A stretch of 34,920 nt of DNA from an uncultured Bacteroidota bacterium (GTDB taxonomy: Bacteria > Bacteroidota > Bacteroidia > Chitinophagales > Chitinophagaceae): positions 1-34,920 of the forward strand of contig CAIRYK010000025.1 of assembly GCA_903882805.1 (NCBI GenBank), in the 5' to 3' direction. A model generated the notes under the pieces. The model did no database searches. It worked only from the letters and a program-made list of their open reading frames with translations, and was not told where the DNA came from. The translations under genes were made by a program, and so were the position numbers. Positions 26,121 through 33,685 of the stretch are shown piece after piece (position 1 is the stretch's first letter; every line of letters begins with the position of its first letter).

Positions 26121-26705
26121 TTAAAATGGATATTGTGGAATCTGGAGAAAACACTTTTTTATGTGCCTTATTCTGCCCTCATACGGATCGTGTTGTAACG
26201 AATAAGGCTGCGCGCCTCCAATCATAGCTTCTGCCAAACCTCCAATCACATATGGGGCCGTAGCTTCTGGCGAACCTGACAATACATTACCATGCCCAAA
26301 AAATACATTTTTGTGCAGTGCATTTACTGCATGTACACATCCGTGAATTATCGTATTGCACAAACTGGCTATTGACCGATCTAGTGTCCAGAAATTAATA
26401 AAAATCTCGTTAGGATTGCATTCATTGTCAAACCCATCAATCTTTTTATCCGGACAAATGGAATAATATACGCCTACCGTGATACTGATACCCGAACTTC
26501 GCATCATTGAAGCAATGTCAGCTGATGACACCGTTGCCAGCGATAATGGCGATAATGCTGCTATACGCTTATAAAACTCATCTCGTTTCAACAACATATT
26601 TGTTGCTAATACAGCATCTTGTACTGCCGACAAGGGATAGTCGTCAATGTATTCGAGGTGTATTGGGTCGAAAATGCCGCTATCTTCAGGAATATTGTTT
26701 TTCAT
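26121..26705 (-). CDS. Hypothetical protein, metallopeptidase-like with altered active site
   Basis: This 194-residue protein has no signal peptide. The segment NTIIHGCVHAVNALH (117-131) followed by FFGHG (135-139) and TAPYVIGGLAEAMI (149-162) resembles zinc-peptidase-like proteins that carry HExxH with downstream FGHG and APYxIG. Here the catalytic glutamate position is glycine (H121-G-C-V-H125), so peptidase activity is doubtful even if zinc is bound. The family assignment is tentative. It lies in an AT-rich accessory stretch, with a cluster of GTTTTCA repeats upstream of its start. Confidence 0.7.
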   Translation of the reverse strand: MKNNIPEDSGIFDPIHLEYIDDYPLSAVQDAVLATNMLLKRDEFYKRIAALSPLSLATVSSADIASMMRSSGISITVGVYYSICPDKKIDGFDNECNPNEIFINFWTLDRSIASLCNTIIHGCVHAVNALHKNVFFGHGNVLSGSPEATAPYVIGGLAEAMIGGAQPYSLQHDPYEGRIRHIKKCFLQIPQYPF

Positions 26706-26737
26706 AGTAAACGCATATTGATACGGTAAGCTAAAAG

Positions 26738-26999
26738 TGTTTTCATGGCGATAAGGCGTATATTATTCACAACATTGTTTTCATTTACTAATAGTGTTTT
26801 CATGGCGATAGGGCTAAAAGGCTGGTGATTTTGGTTGGTGATTAATAGTTTTCAAGTGGAGGTTTTCAGGTATACTTCTTTTCTAATTAGTTTTCATAAA
26901 GCTGTTTTCATGGCGATAATGCTTATAAGGTTGGTGAGTATTTTAGTTCCCAAAAGGTTTCAGTAATAATAGTGATGGTAATTAGGGGCTGTGTTTTCA
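26738..26999 (+). repeat. Cluster of GTTTTCA repeats, three within a 16-base repeat
   Basis: TGTTTTCATGGCGATA occurs exactly at 26738-26753, 26795-26810 and 26903-26918. The last two copies share similarity further downstream (GGCTAAAAGGCTGGTGA compared with TGCTTATAAGGTTGGTGA). The core GTTTTCA also occurs at 26777, 26848, 26862, 26890 and 26993, eight copies in about 260 bases, all on one strand. Spacing is irregular (14-89 bases), so this is not a tandem satellite or a CRISPR. It could be a multi-site operator for the minus-strand gene at 26705. Confidence 0.7.
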
Positions 27000-27080
27000 T
27001 TCGTTTTCTGTATTTTGAATTTGGTTGTAGGCAGTCGCTTTTACAATACAAAGGTTGGGTTATATTAGGTGGTGCACAAT

Positions 27081-27115
27081 GGGAAAAATACCCAATTTTC
27101 TGGGGGTAGTTTCCC
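27081..27115. repeat. Imperfect dyad element, copy 1
   Basis: GGGAAAAATACCC (27081-27093) and GGGGTAGTTTCCC (27103-27115) are inverted repeats with a small internal mismatch. The core AAAAATACCCA ... GGGGGTA is shared with the perfect dyad at 27676-27709, in the same orientation. Confidence 0.6.
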
Positions 27116-27353
27116 CCCTGTAGCCAACGTTAAGCTGCCGCATTCAGTGTATGCCAGTTTGTCAAAGAACTTGTTAGGTCGGTTGGTTGAGCTACACAAG
27201 GTAGCCTGCTGTGTCTATTGCAGCCGCAGCCGTACACATTTTTGCGAAGCTAACCGCACAAAATTGCACAGAGCATTACAACGGGTGCGTTGTTCAACTA
27301 CCCGACGATGCATTTAAAAAATATAGAGGATGGCAAAACGACTTTGCGTATAG

Positions 27354-27623
27354 CTAAAAAGCCGCCTTCTTCGACTTAAAATATATTCTCATCGCCAATA
27401 TTATCGACGAAGTAAGAATACCGAAGCTTGCACAACTGAGTATCGTTATCTCCTTACTCATGTAGCCATGTAGGCCTAGTAACAAGTAGGAAATGATTTG
27501 AAGGGCGCAAAACAGCACCGAAACACGGGTTATGTATTTTGCAAAAAGCAGAAATACCGACACATTACTGATAACAAAAATAATAAAGGCCGAACAGGCA
27601 ATGAAGATATTGTAGGTTGTCAT
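27354..27623 (-). CDS. Small hypothetical membrane protein
   Basis: This 89-residue protein has three predicted transmembrane spans (about 5-28, 33-52 and 59-80) and a basic C-terminal tail (KSKKAAF). No family was recognised. It begins with ATG at 27623. CATTTTTG on the minus strand (27650-27643) is one mismatch from the -7 consensus. A perfect 12-bp dyad lies 53-86 bases upstream of the start codon, in or just above the -33 region, and a related dyad lies past the 3' end. Confidence 0.55.
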   Translation of the reverse strand: MTTYNIFIACSAFIIFVISNVSVFLLFAKYITRVSVLFCALQIISYLLLGLHGYMSKEITILSCASFGILTSSIILAMRIYFKSKKAAF

Positions 27624-27675
27624 TGTAGTTGTTTTTACAATGCAAAAATGCGACGACTACAACTAGTGTAAAAGA

Positions 27676-27709
27676 GTAAAAATACCCATTTTTAGGGGGG
27701 TATTTTTAC
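27676..27709. repeat. Perfect dyad element, copy 2 (operator-like)
   Basis: GTAAAAATACCC (27676-27687) and GGGTATTTTTAC (27698-27709) are perfect 12-bp inverted repeats separated by 10 bases. There is no T tract beyond either arm, so a protein-binding site is more likely than a terminator. It lies between divergent genes, about 55 bases from the start at 27623 and 95 from that at 27805. Confidence 0.7.
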
Positions 27710-27750
27710 GGGGTTGGACACGACCTCCATAAACTAACTGTTAATGCCTA

Positions 27751-27781
27751 TTGCGTGTTAAATTATGAATGCGCATATTTG
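27751..27781 (+). promoter_or_regulatory. Candidate promoter of the 258-residue hypothetical gene
   Basis: TTG (27751-27753), 20 bases, then CATATTTG (27774-27781) is one mismatch from TTG-N19/20-TAnnTTTG, 23 bases before the start codon at 27805. The dyad element at 27676-27709 lies just upstream. Confidence 0.45.
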
Positions 27782-27804
27782 CATTAAATTAAAACCACAT
27801 AAAA

Positions 27805-28581
27805 ATGAGTGTACCACCTAATGGATGTAATATCAGTTTATCCGATTTGAGTAAGGCAACTTACGCATTTGCCGGTCGCTATTCACTGAAACAAACCAAT
27901 GGCGATCCGGGTTTCCCGAGTAGTTTTATGATAAGGTGGGACGACCTTACGTCAATCGTAAATCAGGTCACCGACCCGCATGCCAACCCATATGTAGCTC
28001 CAGAAAACCTCGCGATGCGTTTTATCCATCGATTTGATTCAAACACTCAGATTTGGTTCTTAACTATGGAGCTTATGGAAATGGCGCCAGCAAACCCGGC
28101 CGGAGCAAGGCAACTGACTCCATTGCAATGCACTCGTTACGATCTGGTTAATGGTAAAATATCGACATCTACGTTTATTGGCGACTACGACCCCGCATAT
28201 TTTAATAGCCTCTTTTATTTCAATGGAACTAATTATGTACCGCTCGATGTTACAAAGCACGTAATGAGCATTACCTACCCATGGCTCATTGAAATCCAGG
28301 AATTATATAACGACAATTACATCAACACACAACCAGTTGAGCCAGTATTCCTAACTTTCAATAGCTGCTCATTTTTTGCTGATCAAAACTCAGGTAATAA
28401 ATTTGCAAATATTGAATGGCCGCATACTACTGCCGTGAGTATTAACGAAGGCGGAGTAAGCAGAATGAGTAACAATCCTGTTACGCCCACCACCCTATTC
28501 ACTACCCGCGCAGCCGACATGGGCACGCTAAACCCTCCTGGAGTCAACTTCTACGTTTTGCCACCCGACCTTCACTGGTAA
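27805..28581 (+). CDS. Hypothetical protein of 258 residues
   Basis: No family was recognised. The protein has no signal peptide or transmembrane span and looks globular and beta-rich, with many aromatic residues. Notable segments are PSSFMIRWDDLTSIVNQVTDPHANPYV (residues 38-64), the MRFIHRFDSNTQIWFLTMELMEM strand pair (71-93), and a C-terminal FTTRAADMGTLNPPGVNFYVLPPDLHW. The regular ATG start, good codon use and a promoter-like sequence upstream argue that it is a real gene. It stands alone before folB. Confidence 0.75.
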   Translation: MSVPPNGCNISLSDLSKATYAFAGRYSLKQTNGDPGFPSSFMIRWDDLTSIVNQVTDPHANPYVAPENLAMRFIHRFDSNTQIWFLTMELMEMAPANPAGARQLTPLQCTRYDLVNGKISTSTFIGDYDPAYFNSLFYFNGTNYVPLDVTKHVMSITYPWLIEIQELYNDNYINTQPVEPVFLTFNSCSFFADQNSGNKFANIEWPHTTAVSINEGGVSRMSNNPVTPTTLFTTRAADMGTLNPPGVNFYVLPPDLHW

Positions 28582-28664
28582 TATCTGGCAACTGCACAAT
28601 TCATTCATACCGAAGCATAGACTAATTTTGAAGCAATAACTACCTTTACCTTCAAAATAAGTCT

Positions 28665-28997
28665 ATGCTTTCTGTTTCTTTGCACGGTATCAAACACAAT
28701 GCCCCTCATGGTCTGTATCCCGAAGAACATATTTTGGGCAATAAATTTGAGGTAGATGTAGATATTTGGCTCCCCGATGCACTTCCCTGGCCATATGCCG
28801 ATTACACTATTATACAACATACTGTGACCACCATATTTTTGCGGCAGGGTCAGCTGCTCGAAACCTTCGTTCACAACATTCACTCAGCCCTAAAGGCCGA
28901 ATTTCCGGTTGCCGAAAAAATAAAAGTAGCTGTCCGCAAACTCAACCCTCCTATGACTGGATATGTAGCCTATGCGCAGGTATGTTATGAAGCCTAA
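28665..28997 (+). CDS. folB: Dihydroneopterin aldolase
   Basis: FolB cleaves 7,8-dihydroneopterin to 6-hydroxymethyl-dihydropterin and glycolaldehyde in folate synthesis. The 110-residue protein has the family opening SVSLHGIKHNAPHGLYPEE with the active-site glutamate E21, the tyrosine of ADYTIIQHTV (Y47), and the catalytic lysine K92 in VAVRKLNPPM. It is slightly shorter than the E. coli protein. TAATTTTG at 28623-28630 is a possible -7 element. The purL gene is convergent with it. Confidence 0.92.
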   Translation: MLSVSLHGIKHNAPHGLYPEEHILGNKFEVDVDIWLPDALPWPYADYTIIQHTVTTIFLRQGQLLETFVHNIHSALKAEFPVAEKIKVAVRKLNPPMTGYVAYAQVCYEA

Positions 28998-29013
28998 GAA
29001 CGATATTGAGCAA

Positions 29014-29044
29014 TAAAAAAGCGAGGAGCAGTTAGCCCCTCGCT
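29014..29044 (-). terminator. Rho-independent terminator of purL
   Basis: On the minus strand AGCGAGGGGC pairs with GCTCCTCGCT (10 bp with one G-U pair, 5-base loop), followed by TTTTTTATTG. It lies about 25 bases past the purL stop. The stem may also serve folB weakly from the other side. Confidence 0.9.
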
Positions 29045-29067
29045 CATAAGTCATTACATCAAACATA

Positions 29068-31269
29068 TTATGCCAGCAAACGCTCCAAAGCCATATCGTA
29101 GGCTTCTTTCCAGTCGCTGATAAAACCCCAGCTTTCGTTGTCTATTACTATTTCTTTTTTTGCTGTCACTGTGCCTATCTTGGTAAATGGCGCTCCTTTC
29201 AGTTCAGCTTCAAATATTTTTTCTATTTCCGGGTTTACGCTCACTATCGCTCGGCTCTGGCCTTCGCCAAACAATACCGCATCTTTACGGTAGCCCTCGC
29301 CGGTAGCAATATGAAAGCCCAAACCATTCACCATTGCGCTCTCCAGCAAGCAGGCAAACATACCGCCTTCCGAAATGTCGTGAGCTGATTTTACAAGCTT
29401 ATTGCTGATCACCGAACGCAACGTTTGCTGCAACTGATACTCTTCTTCGAGCTCAAAGTGAGGAGCAGGGCTGTGGGTAACGCCGCACAGGTGGTGCAGA
29501 TATTCTGAGCAATTAATGTCGTTTGTCTGACGGCCAACCAGATAAATATTGTCTCCGGCATGCTTAAAATTCATCGACATCTTCTCCGACACATTTTCCA
29601 GCACGCCCACCATGCCTATTGTAGGCGTTGGGTATACCGGTCCGTCTTCGCTTTGGTTATAGAAGCTCACATTACCTCCGGTAACAGGCGTATCAAATTT
29701 ACGACAAGCCTCGCCCATGCCTTTAATAGCATGCACAAACTGATAATACACTTCCGGATTGTACGGATTGCCAAAGTTCAGGCAATTGGTGATAGCTACT
29801 GGTAAACCGCCGCTGCACACAATATTTCTCGACGCCTCGCTCACTGCTATCATAGCGCCCTTGTAAGGGTCGGCATATACATAACGGCTATTGCAATCGG
29901 TGGTTACAGATAGCGCTTTTTCTGCGCCCAACACCCTTATCACTGCCGCGTCCGATGGTTCATTGGTTTGCGTATTGCCTACGCCTACCATGCTGTCATA
30001 CTGTTCATATATCCAGCGTTTAGACGCGATATTGGGCAATTGTATCAATTGGTAAGCCGTTTCTTTATAGTCAACCGGTTCAGCAATTGTCGATGGATCA
30101 AATTTTTCTATCTGGTCGAAATAAGCTGGTCTGCTATAGCTACGCTCATATATTGGCGCTCCGCCGCCCAGCACCAGACTTTCTGCAGGCACATCGGCAA
30201 CCAGTTCGCCATTCATATAGTATTGCAGGTTTGGTCCGGCTGTTACCTCGCCTATCTGCACACAGTGAATATCCCATTTATCAAAAATATGCTGTATTTC
30301 GTGCTCTCTGCCTTTCTTCACCACTATCAGCATACGCTCCTGACTTTCGCTCAGCAGCATCTCCCATGGCTTCATATTGCTCTGGCGGGTAGGCACCTTA
30401 TCCAGATGTATGATCATGCCATGCTCGCCCTTAGCGCTCATTTCGCTGGTGCTGCAGGTAATACCAGCCGCGCCCATATCCTGCATACCAATTAACGCGC
30501 CCGATGGTATCATTTCAAGGCAAGCCTCAAGCAATTTCTTTTCTTCAAACGGGTCGCCTACCTGTACGCTCGGCAGCGACTCCGCGCTGTTTTCGCTGAT
30601 GTCGGCCGATGCAAATGATGCGCCGCCGATGCCGTCTTTACCAGTTGAAGCGCCCACAATGAACACTGGATTGCCCACGCCATGCGATGTAGCCGACACT
30701 GTTTGACCGACTCTTACCACGCCAACGCTCATCGCGTTTACCAGCGGATTGGTCTGGTAGCAACTTTCGTAATACACTTCGCCAGCCACTGTAGGCACGC
30801 CAAAGCAGTTGCCATAATGGCCTATACCTTTTACTACACCCTTAATCAGCCACTTTGTTTTGGGATTATCTACCTTACCAAAGCGCAGCGAGTTGAGCGA
30901 CGCTATAGGGCGTGCGCCCATGGTAAAGATATCGCGGTGTATTCCCCCTACGCCAGTTGCAGCGCCCTGAAAAGGCTCGATGGCCGATGGGTGGTTATGG
31001 CTTTCTATTTTAAACACGCATCCCCAGCCGTCGCCTATATCTACCAGTCCGGCATTTTCCTCGCCTGCCTTTACCAGCAGCTTAGCGCCATCTCTTGGCA
31101 GTGTTTTCAGCCAGGTTATAGAGTTTTTATAGCTGCAATGCTCACTCCACATTACGGAGTACATAGCTACCTCGGTAAAATTAGGGGTACGCCCCAAGAT
31201 CTCAGTTATTTTATGAAACTCTTCTTCGCGAAGACCCAGTTTTACGGCTTGTTCCAGTGTCGCAATCAT
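29068..31269 (-). CDS. purL: Phosphoribosylformylglycinamidine synthase subunit PurL
   Basis: PurL is the ATP-dependent synthetase subunit that turns FGAR into FGAM in purine biosynthesis, working with PurQ and PurS. At 733 residues it is the small (subunit II) form. The N-terminal MWSEHCSYKNS (40-50) has the conserved histidine H44. FKIESHNHPSAIEPFQGAATGVGGI and GMQDMGAAGITCSTSEM are classic ATP/metal-binding segments, and GNPYNPEVYYQF with VTGGNVSFYN belongs to the second half. PurQ and PurS are not in this window. The leader of about 130 bases between a -7 element and the start codon shows no recognised riboswitch. Confidence 0.96.
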   Translation of the reverse strand: MIATLEQAVKLGLREEEFHKITEILGRTPNFTEVAMYSVMWSEHCSYKNSITWLKTLPRDGAKLLVKAGEENAGLVDIGDGWGCVFKIESHNHPSAIEPFQGAATGVGGIHRDIFTMGARPIASLNSLRFGKVDNPKTKWLIKGVVKGIGHYGNCFGVPTVAGEVYYESCYQTNPLVNAMSVGVVRVGQTVSATSHGVGNPVFIVGASTGKDGIGGASFASADISENSAESLPSVQVGDPFEEKKLLEACLEMIPSGALIGMQDMGAAGITCSTSEMSAKGEHGMIIHLDKVPTRQSNMKPWEMLLSESQERMLIVVKKGREHEIQHIFDKWDIHCVQIGEVTAGPNLQYYMNGELVADVPAESLVLGGGAPIYERSYSRPAYFDQIEKFDPSTIAEPVDYKETAYQLIQLPNIASKRWIYEQYDSMVGVGNTQTNEPSDAAVIRVLGAEKALSVTTDCNSRYVYADPYKGAMIAVSEASRNIVCSGGLPVAITNCLNFGNPYNPEVYYQFVHAIKGMGEACRKFDTPVTGGNVSFYNQSEDGPVYPTPTIGMVGVLENVSEKMSMNFKHAGDNIYLVGRQTNDINCSEYLHHLCGVTHSPAPHFELEEEYQLQQTLRSVISNKLVKSAHDISEGGMFACLLESAMVNGLGFHIATGEGYRKDAVLFGEGQSRAIVSVNPEIEKIFEAELKGAPFTKIGTVTAKKEIVIDNESWGFISDWKEAYDMALERLLA

Positions 31270-31594
31270 GGGGTAAAAGTAAGTATTTTTAGGTGTATCG
31301 TAATACTTTAGGCAAAAGTTGTACGTGCCGGGAGTTCTGCTTAGCCACTAAAATTATGAGCAGTGAAATTGTTTCCATAATGCCTACAGCGCCCAGAACG
31401 AATTATCAAAGGTATTTTTCAATATGACTGCTAATGTTCCCACAGCTGCTTTATTCTGTTCAAACGCCTACTAAGGGGCTTCCCAATGTTATATATTTAT
31501 GAATCTTTCGCATCCGGTAAAAATTGGAGTATTTTTAGCCCATCCGTAATTGCTTGTCACTTGCGGATACCCATTTGCAGCGAAATCACCGGTA
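31270..31594. other. Divergent intergenic region between purL and ppk1
   Basis: This AT-rich gap of about 325 bases lies between divergent genes. It contains a perfect minus-strand -7 element for purL (31407-31414). On the plus side TATTTTTA (31530-31537), with TTTC 20 bases upstream, is a weak candidate for ppk1. No gene or structured RNA was recognised. Confidence 0.55.
31407..31414 (-). promoter_or_regulatory. Candidate -7 element of the purL promoter
   Basis: CAAAGGTA on the plus strand is TACCTTTG on the minus strand, identical to the panD -7 element. It lies about 140 bases before the purL start, implying a long leader. No clear -33 box was found at the usual spacing. Confidence 0.4.
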
Positions 31595-33685
31595 ATGAAA
31601 GAACTCATACAGAAAACAACCAAACAAACAATAATAAGAGACATAAGCTGGCTTGCATTCAATGCGCGCGTATTACAGGAAGCCAACGACCCTCACAACC
31701 ACATTCACGACCGGTTACGTTTTTTGGGTATCTTCTCCAATAATCTCGATGAGTTTTTCAGGGTGCGTGTAGCTGCCCTAAACAAAATGCTGCTGCTGGG
31801 CAAAGAAGCTAAAATGCACCTGGAGGCCAATCCGGAAAGAATACTAAGAAAAATACAGAGCACAGTAATAACGCAACAGACTGAATTCGATGCCAGCTAC
31901 TCAGCAATTATCACCGAACTCGAAAAGAAGAACATCTACATAAAAAACGAAAAGCAATATTCTAAAACGCAGAGAGATTTTGTTACCCGCTTTTTTGAAG
32001 AAAAGGTACGTACACAGATCATTCCGCTGATGATAGAAAGCATACCGCACATGCCGCTGCTTAGAGATAAGTCTATATATCTGGCATGCGTGTTGGGTAG
32101 CACCAAATCGGCAATGATGCAGCGGTATGCGCTAATAGAAATACCTACTAAAGTATTGCCGCGATTTGTAATCCTTCCTAAAGAAGAAGGCCATACCGAC
32201 GTAGCCTTGCTCGAAGATATTATTCGCCTCAATCTATCAAGCCTTTTCGCGCCATTTGGGTTCAATAAATTCATGGGATTCATCATAAAGGTAACGCGCG
32301 ATGCGGAGCTGGAAATAGATAATGATGTAAATACCGACCTCATAGCCCAACTGGAAAAAGGACTTAAAAACCGAAAACACGGTCGCGCTACCCGATTTGT
32401 GTTCGATAGAAATATCGACCCTTCGCTGCTCAATTACCTGACCAAAAGACTTGGCCTGAGCAAGAAGGACAATCTGATACCCGGCGGTCGCATCCACAAC
32501 TTCAAAGACTTCATCAACTTCCCGGCCACAATTTTTGATGATATAAAACCACGCCAACAACCCTTTGTACACCCGCTACTCAAGCAGCCGTGCCGTATAA
32601 TGGACATCATCGAAAAGCGCGATGTAATGTTGCATCTACCTTACCACTCCTTCGATTCGGTGATAGACCTGCTGCGCGAGGCAGCCATCGACCCGTTTGT
32701 GCAAAGTATTCGCATCACCTGCTACCGCCTTGCCAAAAACTCAAAGGTTATTAACGCACTGGTAAATGCGGTGCGCAATGGTAAGGATGTATTGGTGGTT
32801 ATAGAACTCCGAGCCAGGTTTGATGAAGAAGCCAATATGCGCTGGAAAGCGCAACTGGAAGAAGAAGGCGTACGGGTGCACCTCGGCCTGCCCGACATGA
32901 AGGTGCATGCCAAAATATGTGTGATTAAGAAACGCGAGTTCACCCGCACCAAGCAATACGCTTTCATATCTACCGGCAACCTCAACGAAAATACCGCCCA
33001 ATACTACGGTGACCACACGCTACTCACTACCAATCGCGCAATTATAGCCGACATCAACCGGATATTTGACTATCTGGAGAACCCTATAAAAAAGCCTAAC
33101 AACTTAAAAAACTGCAAGGTATTACCGGTATCGCCAATAAATATGCGCAGGGCAATGCTGCTACAACTGGACGCAGAAATACGCAAGGCCCGAAAACGCA
33201 AAGAAGCAACCGCGATAATAAAACTAAACAGCCTTGTAGATAACGAGCTTATAGAAAAACTATATACCGCCGCCAAGGCCGGCGTTAGGGTGAAAATGGT
33301 AGTGCGCGGCATATGCGGCGCCTATACCGAACAAAAAGCCCTGAAAGGTAGGTTGACCGCGATTAGTATAATAGACGACTACCTGGAACATGCGCGCGTG
33401 TTTGTATATGGCGATGAAAAGGAAAGACAAGTGTTTATTTCGTCGGCCGACTGGATGGTGCGCAACCTCGACCACCGCGTAGAGGTGGCTACGCCAATTT
33501 ACGACAAGGAAATACAGCAAGAATTGGTAGATATTTTGAACATTCAGCTTGCAGAGAACGTAAAAGGTCGTATCTTAGATAACGAGCAGACCAATACCTA
33601 TGTGCAACGCCCGGAAGGAGAACCCGAAGTGCGCTCGCAAGAGGAGATTTACAAATACTTGAGCAACAAAGACTATAAGCATTGA
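31595..33685 (+). CDS. ppk1: Polyphosphate kinase 1
   Basis: PPK1 polymerises the gamma-phosphate of ATP into inorganic polyphosphate. The ATG at 31595 gives 696 residues with the normal N-terminus (IIRDISWLAFNARVLQEA). A TTG start at 31550 would add 15 residues and is unlikely. The signature LRFLGIFSNNLDEFFRVRVA lies at 41-60. The autophosphorylated histidine is H438 in MKVHAKICVI. YAFISTGNLNENTAQYYGDHTLL and DDYLEHARVFVYGD follow the family's C-terminal domains. It overlaps ppx by 4 bases, so synthesis and breakdown enzymes are coupled. Confidence 0.96.
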   Translation: MKELIQKTTKQTIIRDISWLAFNARVLQEANDPHNHIHDRLRFLGIFSNNLDEFFRVRVAALNKMLLLGKEAKMHLEANPERILRKIQSTVITQQTEFDASYSAIITELEKKNIYIKNEKQYSKTQRDFVTRFFEEKVRTQIIPLMIESIPHMPLLRDKSIYLACVLGSTKSAMMQRYALIEIPTKVLPRFVILPKEEGHTDVALLEDIIRLNLSSLFAPFGFNKFMGFIIKVTRDAELEIDNDVNTDLIAQLEKGLKNRKHGRATRFVFDRNIDPSLLNYLTKRLGLSKKDNLIPGGRIHNFKDFINFPATIFDDIKPRQQPFVHPLLKQPCRIMDIIEKRDVMLHLPYHSFDSVIDLLREAAIDPFVQSIRITCYRLAKNSKVINALVNAVRNGKDVLVVIELRARFDEEANMRWKAQLEEEGVRVHLGLPDMKVHAKICVIKKREFTRTKQYAFISTGNLNENTAQYYGDHTLLTTNRAIIADINRIFDYLENPIKKPNNLKNCKVLPVSPINMRRAMLLQLDAEIRKARKRKEATAIIKLNSLVDNELIEKLYTAAKAGVRVKMVVRGICGAYTEQKALKGRLTAISIIDDYLEHARVFVYGDEKERQVFISSADWMVRNLDHRVEVATPIYDKEIQQELVDILNIQLAENVKGRILDNEQTNTYVQRPEGEPEVRSQEEIYKYLSNKDYKH

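Larger units (their letters stand above)
26706..27353. other. Repeat-bearing AT-rich intergenic region
   Basis: This gap of about 650 bases has no convincing gene. Its left half (26736-26999) contains eight copies of GTTTTCA and three of a longer 16-base repeat. Its middle has an imperfect dyad (27081-27115). The right part (27121-27310) is more balanced in composition, and the only frame there starts at GTG and looks unlike a protein. It may contain a decayed gene or an unrecognised RNA. Confidence 0.6.

Noticed and set aside
27121..27310. Integron attC-like site or structured RNA
   Set aside because: GTTRRRY-like words (GTTAAGC, GTTAGGT) and small stems such as CGGGT/ACCCG occur, but the required paired core sites and long arms are missing. 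No integrase or cassette pattern is present.
27069..27317. Plus-strand frame of 82 codons as a gene
   Set aside because: It starts at GTG inside the imperfect dyad, its product is low in structure and rich in Cys/Arg/His, and no promoter-like sequence precedes it.
31550..31594. TTG start of Ppk1
   Set aside because: The 15 added residues do not match the family and a normal ATG follows at 31595.
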